Shown here: positions 1 to 7,861 of the stretch, one piece after another
Layout: every line of letters begins with the position of its first letter
Position numbering within the stretch: the stretch's first letter is position 1
NCBI GenBank assembly: GCA_015665315.1
Contig: JADFAK010000089.1
Span: forward strand, 1 to 57,616
Reading direction: 5' to 3'
DNA: 57,616 nucleotides
Origin: Flavobacteriales bacterium
GTDB lineage: Bacteria; Bacteroidota; Bacteroidia; Flavobacteriales_D; Sanyastnellaceae
The notes under the pieces: model-generated
Database searches by the model: none
What the model was told of the DNA's origin: nothing
The model's input: the letters and a program-made list of their open reading frames with translations, nothing else
Program-made: the position numbers and the translations under genes

Positions 1-107
1 GAATGACAGCTTGTAGTAAAGTCTCAATAAGAGGGCTAGGTCATCGAGCAAAGCGCTCCAGAATCTGTCGACATATGGCCAAGCAGTTTAAGCGCGTCGC
101 CGAGATG

Positions 108-235
108 CCGCTTTACGCTCCGATGAATCGAGTCAACACGAATCTCATTCAAAGGCCGGTCCCTTTTTGTAGAGTGAAATTCAATCTTTCACAGAACGGA
201 GCTTGTGGAGGTCCTATCTCTATGACAGCAAGTGC
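108..235. repeat. 128-bp direct repeat, copy 1
   Basis: This stretch recurs at 509-636 in the same orientation, offset by 401 bp, with only two mismatches (at 125 and 231). It begins ccgctttacgctccgat and ends ctatgacagcaagtgc. The flanks of the two copies differ, so the repeat has clear boundaries. It has no coding character. Near-identity over 128 noncoding bases suggests recent duplication or a dispersed genomic repeat. Confidence 0.95.
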
Positions 236-246
236 CTACTAGTAAC

Positions 247-312
247 CGACCCAGTATGGGTCGCATCTTTATAACCGCAGGTCGAAGATACAACCTGACC
301 CTGTAGGGGTCA
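247..312. repeat. Pair of REP-like hairpins (REPIN-like arrangement)
   Basis: Two short hairpins lie 32 bp apart. The first is CGACCC-agtat-GGGTCG (247-263) and the second is TGACCC-tgtag-GGGTCA (296-312). Each has a 6-bp stem and a 5-nt loop with a central GTA. The spacing resembles paired REP sequences (REPINs), which in other bacteria are mobilised by REP-associated tyrosine transposases. No such transposase is in this window, so the mechanism is inference. Confidence 0.6.
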
Positions 313-354
313 CACCTAACACTGATTGTTAATCTTAATCCTTCACTTTCCGTC

Positions 355-374
355 ACTTTTGCTTGATCAAAAGT
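355..374. repeat. Hyphenated palindrome ACTTTTG-cttgat-CAAAAGT
   Basis: A 7-bp perfect inverted repeat around a 6-nt spacer, followed by aaccaaaaatcaaggc. Similar stretches are, from memory, frequent in intergenic DNA of Flavobacteriales and other Bacteroidota. I cannot verify copy number here. Function unknown; it does not look like a terminator because no gene ends into it. Confidence 0.5.
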
Positions 375-508
375 AACCAAAAATCAAGGCTGGTGAATAA
401 GATCCTAGTTGACTTAGCGATTCATCTGCACTACGGAAGTAAAACTCGGAAACGCTTTTAGCGGAGGCCTCTTCGAGCCATCCGAAAGCTGACCTCAGAC
501 ACCTACTT

Positions 509-636
509 CCGCTTTACGCTCCGATAAATCGAGTCAACACGAATCTCATTCAAAGGCCGGTCCCTTTTTGTAGAGTGAAATTCAATCTTTCACAGAACGG
601 AGCTTGTGGAGGTCCTATCTCTATGACAGCAGGTGC
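509..636. repeat. 128-bp direct repeat, copy 2
   Basis: Second copy of the element at 108-235, same orientation, two mismatches. It is followed within 15 bp by the third REP-like hairpin (651-665). Copy 1 is likewise followed, 12 bp after its end, by the first hairpin (247-263). Direct repeat plus hairpin may therefore be one composite unit. Confidence 0.95.
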
Positions 637-650
637 TCGAACAACTACAG

Positions 651-665
651 GACCTCGTAGAGGTC
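651..665. repeat. Third REP-like hairpin
   Basis: GACCT-cgtag-AGGTC: a 5-bp perfect stem with a 5-nt loop. It has the same loop size and central GTA as the hairpins at 247-263 and 296-312, but the stem is changed by compensating substitutions (CCC/GGG to CCT/AGG). Stem covariation around a fixed loop argues for conserved secondary structure. Confidence 0.55.
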
Positions 666-867
666 AAATATCGGTAGGACTGCAATGACTCCATCACCTA
701 TAACGCCAAGACCGTAGTTTGAGAAAAGCATATCCCTTTGTTAGTGGCTGCAGTGCGCATGATGGAAGACACTCCACCTATTGACTTTCTGTGGGTTATC
801 AAGCAAAGCGGTTTGAGGATAGTCTAAATATTCAACATGAGTTGAGCCGCGCCGTCGAGATGGTTTC

Positions 868-1911
868 CTATTCCACAACAACCCTCACCGCTTTCACTCC
901 ATCCGCACTAGTCAAGTAGTACATGCCTTTTGATATAGCCTCCGGCAAATGCAAGGAGCCCGTTCCGGGACTTACCTTGAAAGTTGTGACTTGTCGGCCC
1001 ATTGTGTCGGATAGAATAAACTCGGTCGCGTGGTTAAACCCTGATGTGTAGTTTAAGATTCCCTTGGTCGGATTGGGGTAAAAGTTGATGGATGCTTTAA
1101 CTGCATTGGCTTCTGGAATCGCTGTCGTCGAACCAATAGACAAGAATACTCCGCTATCGGCGCCATTGTCGGTTACATCCGCAATGCCCATTTTGAGGTG
1201 GTGGCTGGATCCTGGGGTTACGGCGATCGTTGCGTAGAGCGGAGTGTTGAATCCGTCGTACTGGTGGGTGGTTTCTTCGATGGTTAGTGGACAGTTAAAC
1301 GCATCGTCGCAGGGAGTGGTGTCAAGATTCATGGGATCGGAGCACACGTAAACTTCGGAATTTGCACCGAAACAGTTGACATTGTTCACGCACACCGGAT
1401 CACCGTTTGGAAGCAAGGCAATGTTCTCCCCGTCAAGCCAAATGGCAAATACGTCGTTGTATATGATATTGGCCACCCACTCGGGATACTCTTCGGAGGC
1501 AAAGACAAAGTGGATAAAAATCGAATCGGTCCCGGCGATAAAATCAAATTCCAACACCGAAGCATCTTCTGTCTCACCCCCCGCAATCGCCGTTAAATCG
1601 TCATCGCCGATGAGTCCGGTATTGTCAAAAATCCCTACTTCCAACAAGTCATTGACGCCCATGGCCAGTCGGCAATCGCCATTGGTGAGGATGATGCCCG
1701 AATTCAGACCGATATTCGATTGCGAACCATCAAAAATCCCCCAGTAGTCTGGATTTCCCTTCGTGGTCAGATTGGTGATCGATTGCACCAGGTCACCAAA
1801 CTGCGTCTCAAGCATTAGCTGTGGGTCGGGAACGGTGTCCACAACCAATTGACTTTGGAGGTTTCCGGCAGTCAGAATTGAGAGAAGAAGAAAAAGGAAT
1901 ACTGATTTCAT
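868..1911 (-). CDS. Choice-of-anchor L domain protein, T9SS-sorted
   Basis: Exported 347-residue protein. I chose the internal start MKSVF because it opens directly into a signal peptide (residues 1-20, cleavage before Gln21); the longer frame adds 30 residues with no export signal. Residues about 45-260 match the choice-of-anchor L domain, with the hallmark FASEEYPEW (138-146) and a following NDVFAIWLDG. The C-terminus from FYPNPTKG (277-284) is a T9SS type A sorting domain, which directs secretion across the outer membrane and usually anchors the protein to the cell surface. The ligand or substrate is unknown. It is the last of a series of minus-strand exported-protein genes. Confidence 0.85.
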   Translation of the reverse strand: MKSVFLFLLLSILTAGNLQSQLVVDTVPDPQLMLETQFGDLVQSITNLTTKGNPDYWGIFDGSQSNIGLNSGIILTNGDCRLAMGVNDLLEVGIFDNTGLIGDDDLTAIAGGETEDASVLEFDFIAGTDSIFIHFVFASEEYPEWVANIIYNDVFAIWLDGENIALLPNGDPVCVNNVNCFGANSEVYVCSDPMNLDTTPCDDAFNCPLTIEETTHQYDGFNTPLYATIAVTPGSSHHLKMGIADVTDNGADSGVFLSIGSTTAIPEANAVKASINFYPNPTKGILNYTSGFNHATEFILSDTMGRQVTTFKVSPGTGSLHLPEAISKGMYYLTSADGVKAVRVVVE

Positions 1912-2057
1912 TGTAAAAGAGGTGGCGCACCTAGGATGCTGATTTGTTCTATAACCAAGCAACATACGACTTTCTTTGAGGAAAAGTAAAGCGATAGGCA
2001 CACAATTCGCTGGGTTTGATCTTGGATGGTATCAGTTCAGGAAAAAGCTGGAACATC

Positions 2058-2954
2058 TCAATATTTAACGAATCGCCGTATCCACTTCTTTCTATCCTTG
2101 GTGAGTTCCAGAATGTAAACACCTGCCGAAAGAGACTGCACGTCAATTTCGTTAAGGCCCCCAGAATGGACTATTTCCAATTCTGTTCTGCCGTCAGCGA
2201 TGTCTGAGACCCTTATGCTCGACCCAGATAAACCTTGGTTGAAGAAGAGGGTGTTCTCAACCGGATTGGGATAGAGTTTTAGCTCGGCCAATGTGCTTTG
2301 TTCGTCAATACCCACGTCTAGATACCAGTCGCAGTTTTCGTAAACGACATTGTAGGGAAGTGGCCATGATTCTTGTTGGTCCACAGGGCTCTCATAAACG
2401 TGTTCACCTATCTCGTTTTCATAGCAAATCAGGGTCCTTTCACCGTCATCAAACCAAAGAACGTCGCGGCCAAAGCTGAACAATTCACTGGCGCAACCCA
2501 CTTCTTCGACCCACCGATATGGCTGCGTCAAACCTTGTGAATTGGGCACTTCAAGCGTCATTCTTCTTGCCCAAGTCTCGTTCAAAAGCTGAACTGAATC
2601 CACAAGTGTAACATGAAGATACTCGGCATGGATGTCCTCGGTGATAAACGGGTTATGAAAGTACAGCGTGTCACCCTCATCCAATGTAAAATCGAAAAAA
2701 AGATGCTCTTCTACTTCACCAAATTTGATGCAATACCAAACATCCAGACTATCTCTAAAAAGTCCGTTCCCAATTACGGAGTACAACCGATTATTTACAA
2801 GACTGTCTCCCGTCACAGCATAGTTATTGGGCATGGAAACACCCATCATACCAAAATACGCCCATGTCCAATGGGCCCCCACACCGGGAACCGAATAATC
2901 TTGTCCGAAAGACAATTGGCTTAGAAAAACAAAGATGATCGCAGAATATCTCAT
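2058..2954 (-). CDS. Secreted hypothetical protein with T9SS sorting domain
   Basis: 298 residues. A signal peptide (residues 1-17, cleavage before Gln18 in SFGQDYS) is followed by a globular region rich in Trp, Tyr and acidic residues that I do not recognise. The C-terminal 72 residues starting LYPNPVEN (from 227) form a T9SS type A sorting domain, ending in the typical basic RRFVKY. Similar architectures are common among cell-surface proteins of Flavobacteriales, but no catalytic motif is visible. It lies between two other exported-protein genes on the same strand, separated by 31 bp from the SRPBCC gene upstream. Confidence 0.75.
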   Translation of the reverse strand: MRYSAIIFVFLSQLSFGQDYSVPGVGAHWTWAYFGMMGVSMPNNYAVTGDSLVNNRLYSVIGNGLFRDSLDVWYCIKFGEVEEHLFFDFTLDEGDTLYFHNPFITEDIHAEYLHVTLVDSVQLLNETWARRMTLEVPNSQGLTQPYRWVEEVGCASELFSFGRDVLWFDDGERTLICYENEIGEHVYESPVDQQESWPLPYNVVYENCDWYLDVGIDEQSTLAELKLYPNPVENTLFFNQGLSGSSIRVSDIADGRTELEIVHSGGLNEIDVQSLSAGVYILELTKDRKKWIRRFVKY

Positions 2955-2985
2955 GTTTTATGAATTGAATATAAATATAATCAAT

Positions 2986-3483
2986 TCACAACTGCCCCTC
3001 CGACTCTTCTTTCAAATCACTGGCAAATTTCTCAAAAACATCATCAAACGGCGGAATCTGCTTGGCGTACATCGGGAACATGAGTCCGCCGATTTTCTCG
3101 GTCATGGTGAAGGTCACTGTGCCCGAAGCATTGGATACGAGCGTATAAACCCTCTTCCCTTGCCCATCGGCCCAAACCATGTGCGCAGGAGCATCCATTT
3201 CTTTCACCTTGAGCTTGAAGGTTCGTTTATCGTCAAGAATTGACTTGAGTTGGATCTTTTCTCCTTTTTCGATCTTACCTTCGAATGAGGTCACGGTCGA
3301 GTTCCAGCGCGTGTACTGACTAGCCGTCGTCAACACAGCCCAAACGACTTCAATGTCGGCCTTGATATCGATGCTCACTGTCGTTTCCCGACTAAATGTC
3401 TTTTTGGTTGTTGTCGCCTTGCCGTTTTGGCCTTGTGCCCAGAATGTGAGACATACGAAGGCCGAGATAAGTAGATATTTCAT
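2986..3483 (-). CDS. Exported SRPBCC (START/Bet v 1-like) domain protein
   Basis: 165 residues. An N-terminal signal peptide (cleavage near Gln19) precedes an SRPBCC fold, a hydrophobic ligand-binding cup. The visible pattern is vsIDIKADIEVVWAVLT, then ASQYTRWNSTVTSFEG, an internal LKVKEMDAPAHMVWA strand, and a long C-terminal helix near DDVFEKFASDLKEE. These match polyketide cyclase/dehydrase and AHSA1-like families. The export signal is unusual, because most SRPBCC proteins are cytosolic. The C-terminal helix normally closes the ligand pocket. The ligand is unknown. A perfect -7 box lies just upstream (3498-3505). Confidence 0.75.
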   Translation of the reverse strand: MKYLLISAFVCLTFWAQGQNGKATTTKKTFSRETTVSIDIKADIEVVWAVLTTASQYTRWNSTVTSFEGKIEKGEKIQLKSILDDKRTFKLKVKEMDAPAHMVWADGQGKRVYTLVSNASGTVTFTMTEKIGGLMFPMYAKQIPPFDDVFEKFASDLKEESEGQL

Positions 3484-3497
3484 GTGGTTGTTTTTAA

Positions 3498-3542
3498 CAA
3501 AAATAGCCCAATTGAGGAAATATGAAATTCGCTCAATTGGGC
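3498..3542 (-). terminator. Terminator hairpin overlapping a -7 promoter box
   Basis: An 11-bp perfect inverted repeat, GCCCAATTGAG (3506-3516) and CTCAATTGGGC (3532-3542), with a 15-nt loop. It lies 33 nt past the stop of the gene at 3576-5054, and on the minus strand it is followed by a T-rich run (tatttttgtt). That same run contains TATTTTTG (3505-3498), a perfect TAnnTTTG -7 box for the gene starting at 3483. The terminator of one gene and the promoter of the next therefore appear to share bases. Confidence 0.65.
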
Positions 3543-3575
3543 CAATAAAAAAGTCAAATACATTGGTATCGTTTT

Positions 3576-5054
3576 CTACTTCATGAAACGAAAGGAATCA
3601 ACAAAATCCCCTGATCCCAACTGTAGGACGTATGAGCCCTTGGCCAAATCTTCAATCTCCAGTTGGCTATTCTCAGTTGATTCAAACGATCCACTGGCGA
3701 CTTTTTGTCCATCAATTGAATAAATGCTGTAACGAAAAACACCTTCTGGCAAACCAGATATATGAAGGATTTCGACAGCAGGGTTAGGATAAAGCTGAAC
3801 ATTCCCTACGTCAAGGCGATCATCCACTCCTATAATCTGTTGAACTTCGATATCAAGGCAAATTTGGGCACTTGAACAACCTTCTGAGTCGGTTTCTACG
3901 ACGCAGACCATAAAGCTCCCTGCCTCTGTCCATTGAATGGTAATGGAGCCATCATCTTCGCTCACAATAGTACCAGCCGAACTGATTTCCCACACATAGC
4001 TGCTTCCAGCAGTGAATGGATACGAGTAGACCTGGTCTTCAAATTGAATAGGTGCTTCTTCTCCTACAATCGCAAATGTCTCTAGAAAAACACAGCTCCC
4101 ATCGTCATCAGTTGCCAATGAATCAAAGTTACAAGCGATCTCATCCGTGCAGCCATCAATCTCAAATTCATCACATACTCCGTCTCCATCGGCATCATTA
4201 AAACAATCACCATTGCAATCGTAAAATTCAGTTTCATAAAAACAATCGCCGCTATCGTCGGTGGCATCCGGATTGAAATTGCAAGCAAGGCTATCGTAAC
4301 AGCCTGGTATTTCAAGCTCATCACACACACCATCACCGTCGGTGTCGCTTAGGCAATTACCCTCACAATCGTAAAAATCCTCAGGAAGAATACAGCTTCC
4401 ATCGTCGCAGGCGGCCGTCGAGTCATAATTGCAAGCATTCGGAATAGCACAGCCTCCGTAGATGCAAAAGTTGTTGTCTTCAATGACAAATTCCTCGTAG
4501 TTGCACGCTGTTTCATCGGTACATCCATAACCGAGAATCTGAAGGTCTATAGCTGGCAAACTGAAAGGAAAAGTCGAGGGAATGCCAATAATAGCGGCAT
4601 GAATATCAAAGTTAAATATCAACTCGAAGCTTCCAGACTCAATGGCCGTGCCTTCCAATGCGATGCAGTATTGCATGTCGGGTAAAAAAGAGCAATCTAG
4701 CACCAAAGCACCTTGGTTGTTGCACGTCAAGGCTATGCCTATGTCATTGAGATTTACCTCCACTCCACCTTGTAATGTGGTAACGCCAACAAATGAGAGC
4801 GAGTCAACAGTCAGCCCCAAAGTGCCCAAAAGTGGGTCGATTTCACCTGCTTCTTCAGGTACGACGAAATGGAAAACATCCGAGTAGAAAGAGTTTATAA
4901 CCCCAGATGCAAACGATTCAGACGCATCGGCATTGGGATAGTAGCCAAATGCCGCTCCACCAAAATCAAAATTGGGGTCGCATTGTGCGTTGGAAATTGT
5001 TCCTGTGAGCAAGATTACTAGCAGGAAACTCAGCTGGGTAAATGTTGATTTCAT
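3576..5054 (-). CDS. T9SS-sorted surface protein with Asp/Cys-rich repeats
   Basis: 492 residues with a signal peptide (cleavage before Gln24). Residues about 178-325 contain a series of Cys/Asp-rich units of the type GCTDEIACNFDSLATDDDG. These are interleaved with two near-identical DGDGVCDE segments (239-246 and 289-296), which resemble calcium-binding thrombospondin type 3-like loops. A PKD/Ig-like stretch follows (about 340-405), then a T9SS type A sorting domain from LYPNPAVE (421 onward). The N-terminal 175 residues are unrecognised. The repeats suggest a rigid, calcium-stabilised stalk on the cell surface. A perfect TATCTTTG box ends 4 nt before the start codon. Confidence 0.8.
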   Translation of the reverse strand: MKSTFTQLSFLLVILLTGTISNAQCDPNFDFGGAAFGYYPNADASESFASGVINSFYSDVFHFVVPEEAGEIDPLLGTLGLTVDSLSFVGVTTLQGGVEVNLNDIGIALTCNNQGALVLDCSFLPDMQYCIALEGTAIESGSFELIFNFDIHAAIIGIPSTFPFSLPAIDLQILGYGCTDETACNYEEFVIEDNNFCIYGGCAIPNACNYDSTAACDDGSCILPEDFYDCEGNCLSDTDGDGVCDELEIPGCYDSLACNFNPDATDDSGDCFYETEFYDCNGDCFNDADGDGVCDEFEIDGCTDEIACNFDSLATDDDGSCVFLETFAIVGEEAPIQFEDQVYSYPFTAGSSYVWEISSAGTIVSEDDGSITIQWTEAGSFMVCVVETDSEGCSSAQICLDIEVQQIIGVDDRLDVGNVQLYPNPAVEILHISGLPEGVFRYSIYSIDGQKVASGSFESTENSQLEIEDLAKGSYVLQLGSGDFVDSFRFMK

Positions 5055-5058
5055 GGTT

Positions 5059-5066
5059 CAAAGATA
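5059..5066 (-). promoter_or_regulatory. -7 box TATCTTTG, 4 nt before ATG
   Basis: On the minus strand TATCTTTG (5066-5059) is followed by aacc and then the ATG at 5054. It matches the Bacteroidota -7 consensus TAnnTTTG exactly. Transcription normally starts a few bases after this box, so the mRNA would begin at or next to the start codon (leaderless). No good -33 TTG at standard spacing is visible. Confidence 0.6.
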
Positions 5067-5162
5067 AGAGTTCATATCGGCTTATCGAACCAAGTCAAAA
5101 ATCGCGCAAACTAGAGTCTGAATGAGACCATGAGGAAGATCGTACGCACGAGATTGAGCATG

Positions 5163-5756
5163 TTAATTCTGATACGAAGCCAATATATCCACCAGCAAAT
5201 CGGCACTCAAGCGGTCGGAGTATTTCGGGTTTACGTAATTGAAGACGACCTCCGCATTGTGGACGACATATACTGCAGGGACAGGTAACAAATGGTGCTT
5301 GTTCTCCGACCAAAATTCGAGGTCTACATCGTACTCGTCGCGGTACTTGACATACTTTTCATCGTCGACATGCCATGCCAAACCGAAGGCCTCAATGGCC
5401 GCTGCCGATTTGTCAGAAAGCAAGGTGAAGTTATACTCATTGGCTGCCGCTAGGTTCGCCGGAGAATCGGGAGAAATTGCGATCACTTCGTATCCCAAGG
5501 CTTCAATCGCACCAACCTTCTCTTTAAGCTCGGCCAACTGCCGAGAACAGTAAGAACACCAACCACCTCTGAAGAATACAAGGACGACGTTTTTGTCGGC
5601 TGTGTACTCGGCTAGATCAAATGGCTTGTCGGCAATGTCAAACACTTCACAACTTGGAATTACCGCCGAGTTTTTGAGCGGACAGATATCCTCCATTGTT
5701 TGTGCCGCGCCGGATAGCGCAAAGAGGAATGAAACTAGGAATAGGATTGATTTCAT
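5163..5756 (-). CDS. Exported AhpC/TSA-family thioredoxin-fold protein
   Basis: 197 residues. A signal peptide (cleavage before Gln19) precedes a peroxiredoxin-like AhpC/TSA domain. The active-site motif FFRGGWCSYC (61-70) places a CxxC pair at Cys67 and Cys70. The cis-Pro loop is probably LLPVPAVYVV. Two further cysteines (25 and 36) lie in the N-terminal extension. It probably reduces peroxides or disulfides in the periplasm. A homologous protein at 25962-26687 has the same layout but has lost both cysteines. It is flanked by the T9SS repeat protein and an NTF2-like protein on the same strand. Confidence 0.8.
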   Translation of the reverse strand: MKSILFLVSFLFALSGAAQTMEDICPLKNSAVIPSCEVFDIADKPFDLAEYTADKNVVLVFFRGGWCSYCSRQLAELKEKVGAIEALGYEVIAISPDSPANLAAANEYNFTLLSDKSAAAIEAFGLAWHVDDEKYVKYRDEYDVDLEFWSENKHHLLPVPAVYVVHNAEVVFNYVNPKYSDRLSADLLVDILASYQN

Positions 5757-5933
5757 GCTTGTGATTTTATTGTAAATGGTAAATCATGCTCTCGGCACGG
5801 ACTCCTTTTCCAATCATTTTTTGAAATGGAAGGTCAGAGCGTGTACGGGTACGATTGTAGAGATTCTAACTAGATCAACTTCCCCAAAACATCGAACTCA
5901 CTACTCGAATTCCGTATTGTTAAATCGAAAATA

Positions 5934-6392
5934 TTAATCCTTTGGAGATGAGTTCCAAATATCAAGGTACATCAACCATTTTCCCTTGACCTTTTTCCAA
6001 ACCACGACATATTTTCCCTGCCAGTTACTTTCTGTTCCATCGGCCAGGCGGGTGGTGCCCTCGTATAAGCCGTAGTCGTATGCTAGGTCACCTATTACAG
6101 TAATTTCTATAGCAGTGATTTTATGGTACGTGATGGTTACTTCGCTGTCGCGTGTCCAGTATTTGGCCAAGTCAGAAGTGCCTTCAATGATCGGTCGGCC
6201 ACCCGCGAAAATCTTCCCATCGCTAGTATAGCATCCCGCAAGTGCTTCTTTATCACCGGCCTCCACATATTTCGAGAATTGTCTCGAACCAGCTATGATC
6301 CCATCAATATCTTCTTGTGGGCCTTCGTAGGTCTGCGCATGCGCGCAAATGCTTAGCAGAAGTACCGAGAAACTAAGGAGTAGTGTTTTCAT
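5934..6392 (-). CDS. Exported NTF2-like (SnoaL/DUF4440) domain protein
   Basis: 152 residues with a signal peptide (cleavage before Gln20, CAHAQTYEG). The rest is one NTF2-like alpha+beta domain: an N-terminal helix with GDKEALAGCYTSDGKIFAGG, then IEGTSDLAKYWT and DLAYDYGLYEG, ending with WKKVKGKWLMYLDIWNS. This pattern fits the DUF4440/SnoaL-like ketosteroid-isomerase-related family. Members bind or isomerise small hydrophobic molecules, and many have no known activity. The substrate cannot be inferred. It sits 36 bp downstream of the Tiki/EreA-like gene and may be co-transcribed with it. Confidence 0.75.
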   Translation of the reverse strand: MKTLLLSFSVLLLSICAHAQTYEGPQEDIDGIIAGSRQFSKYVEAGDKEALAGCYTSDGKIFAGGRPIIEGTSDLAKYWTRDSEVTITYHKITAIEITVIGDLAYDYGLYEGTTRLADGTESNWQGKYVVVWKKVKGKWLMYLDIWNSSPKD

Positions 6393-6428
6393 GCCCCCAA
6401 TCTATGAAATAGAGACGGTCTACACCTG

Positions 6429-7724
6429 TTACTTTTTCTTAACGTTTGAGAAAACGACTTCGTTGATCGAAATCACATTTAGCTCGGCACTGGAGACTTC
6501 CTTGCGCTCAATGTTTGATGCCTTTACGATGAATTCACCTTTGGGAAGAAAAACTGTATTCTTCGCGGCGAGGTCAGGTCCGATGATAAATTGATCCATT
6601 GGCAGACCATCCTTCTCTTCTCCCTTGGTGAAAACTTGTACGAGTGTGAGATCAGAAATTCCTTCAAGGAGTTTCACGGGAAGAGTCACGGGAAATCGCA
6701 ATTCAGGACTGGTGAAGCGCAAGTACCAGTCTGGTCGGCCATCCACGTATTTAGTGCGAGGATGGAAAACAAACACATCAGAAGTTGTGTTTTCGCAGTA
6801 CAGGTCTTTTCCTTTTTTTAGGACAAATGGCTCTTTGAGCTTGTATTCCTTTAAAGCCAACTGGTAGAATGGCGATTCCTTGGAGGTGTTGTGCTCCTCC
6901 GAGAAGAATGTTTGGTTCACGCTCAACACTTTGCCCTTTGAAAGGCTCTCCAACCAATACGCCAGCGACTTTTGAGTTTTGTCTACATGTTCATATCCAC
7001 AATGTACAATGACCTTACCCTTTGGTGCATTTGCTTTATGCTCAATTATTTTTAATGCCGATACAGAGTCGCGCTGTGCAAACTGATACTCGGTGCTGTA
7101 ATCGTAAGGCAAAATTTCAAATCCCATATTAAGTGCCAAACGAATCAAATTCGCATAATTCGGCTCAATGGCTAGTCCGCCCAAATTCTCATCAATCTTC
7201 TTGCTTTCATTGATTGCGCTGCTGCTTGACCCAATTGACTCAATGGCCAAAGTCGTATAACCCTGCGCCTTCAAAGTAGACAGTAGTGACGACGTGAAAA
7301 TGCGGTGGAAGGGCTTGTGGTGCGACTCGTTGATTAATACGTAGTCCGACTTGGCAGCTGCTTTGGTAATCTCCGCCACGGCCGAATGTGCTGTAAATCC
7401 GCCCAATCCAGCAAAGTGCTCCAAATTCAAATTTCGAGGAGTCACTGAGTTTAAATCGAGCTCCAATGCTCTATTGTATTCTCCTACGTAGGAGTAATAC
7501 CAGGACAAACTTTGCTCGGCCAATGATTCCATCTCGCTGCCTTTTGCTGTTTTGAGCAGGGAGTCGGCCAACGCTATGGGGAACAAGTAATTTGGCGTCG
7601 AAGCCTCGTCGAAAATACCTTCGTGAATAGCTTTGCTCATCGCCATCACGTCTTGCTCGGGCGTATTCTGAGCGATAGAATTTACGGAGAGCAAACAGGC
7701 TAGGAAAACAACGAAATACCTCAT
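6429..7724 (-). CDS. Exported Tiki/ChaN/EreA-superfamily-like protein
   Basis: 431 residues with a signal peptide (cleavage before Gln19). After about 100 residues that may be a degenerate helical repeat, the sequence has INESHHKPFHR (131-141) and LAIES (159-163), and later VHCGYEHVDK. The E-x-H-H motif, the following E in a beta strand and a downstream His resemble the EreA/ChaN/Tiki superfamily, which includes erythromycin esterase-like and metallopeptidase proteins. A beta-rich C-terminal region of about 130 residues follows. No substrate is assignable; resistance to macrolides should not be assumed. Family placement is by motif only. Confidence 0.5.
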   Translation of the reverse strand: MRYFVVFLACLLSVNSIAQNTPEQDVMAMSKAIHEGIFDEASTPNYLFPIALADSLLKTAKGSEMESLAEQSLSWYYSYVGEYNRALELDLNSVTPRNLNLEHFAGLGGFTAHSAVAEITKAAAKSDYVLINESHHKPFHRIFTSSLLSTLKAQGYTTLAIESIGSSSSAINESKKIDENLGGLAIEPNYANLIRLALNMGFEILPYDYSTEYQFAQRDSVSALKIIEHKANAPKGKVIVHCGYEHVDKTQKSLAYWLESLSKGKVLSVNQTFFSEEHNTSKESPFYQLALKEYKLKEPFVLKKGKDLYCENTTSDVFVFHPRTKYVDGRPDWYLRFTSPELRFPVTLPVKLLEGISDLTLVQVFTKGEEKDGLPMDQFIIGPDLAAKNTVFLPKGEFIVKASNIERKEVSSAELNVISINEVVFSNVKKK

Positions 7725-7802
7725 AGAATTTTAATTTCAATCAGTTGAATGGCTAAAATACGGCTCTTTGAACCCAAAAACTAGTTGGCGTCGCCGAATC
7801 GA

Positions 7803-7817
7803 CATTTGCCGAAGGCT
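7803..7817 (+). repeat. Dispersed 15-mer CATTTGCCGAAGGCT
   Basis: This 15-mer lies in the gap between the genes at 6429-7724 and 7862-8593. It recurs exactly at 49091-49105, in reverse complement at 49056-49070, and with one mismatch in reverse complement at 53701-53715. All four copies are intergenic. See the finding on this element. Confidence 0.7.
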
Positions 7818-7861
7818 TGAGCATACGAACCTTGAGAGAAAGGGTTATTGAAATGCTACTC

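Larger units (their letters stand above)
1..867. other. Gene-free, repeat-rich intergenic region
   Basis: No convincing coding sequence is present in this 867-base stretch. The short frames in it lack family signatures and run through repeats. It holds a 128-bp direct repeat (two copies), three short hairpins with the same loop pattern, and a hyphenated palindrome, each listed separately. No transposase remnant or RNA gene was recognised. It looks like an intergenic site that collects repeats, downstream of the minus-strand T9SS genes. Confidence 0.7.

Noticed and set aside
3-380. Short frames within the repeat region
   Set aside because: They cross the direct repeat and hairpins, lack signatures and are in conflicting frames.
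937-951. AGCCTCCGGCAAATG, one base from the dispersed 15-mer
   Set aside because: It lies inside the coding sequence of the choice-of-anchor L gene (residues near LPEAISKG) and is explained by codons, so it is likely coincidence.
6429-7724. Macrolide resistance gene
   Set aside because: The EreA-like motif is shared by the wider Tiki/ChaN superfamily; no evidence for macrolide hydrolysis.
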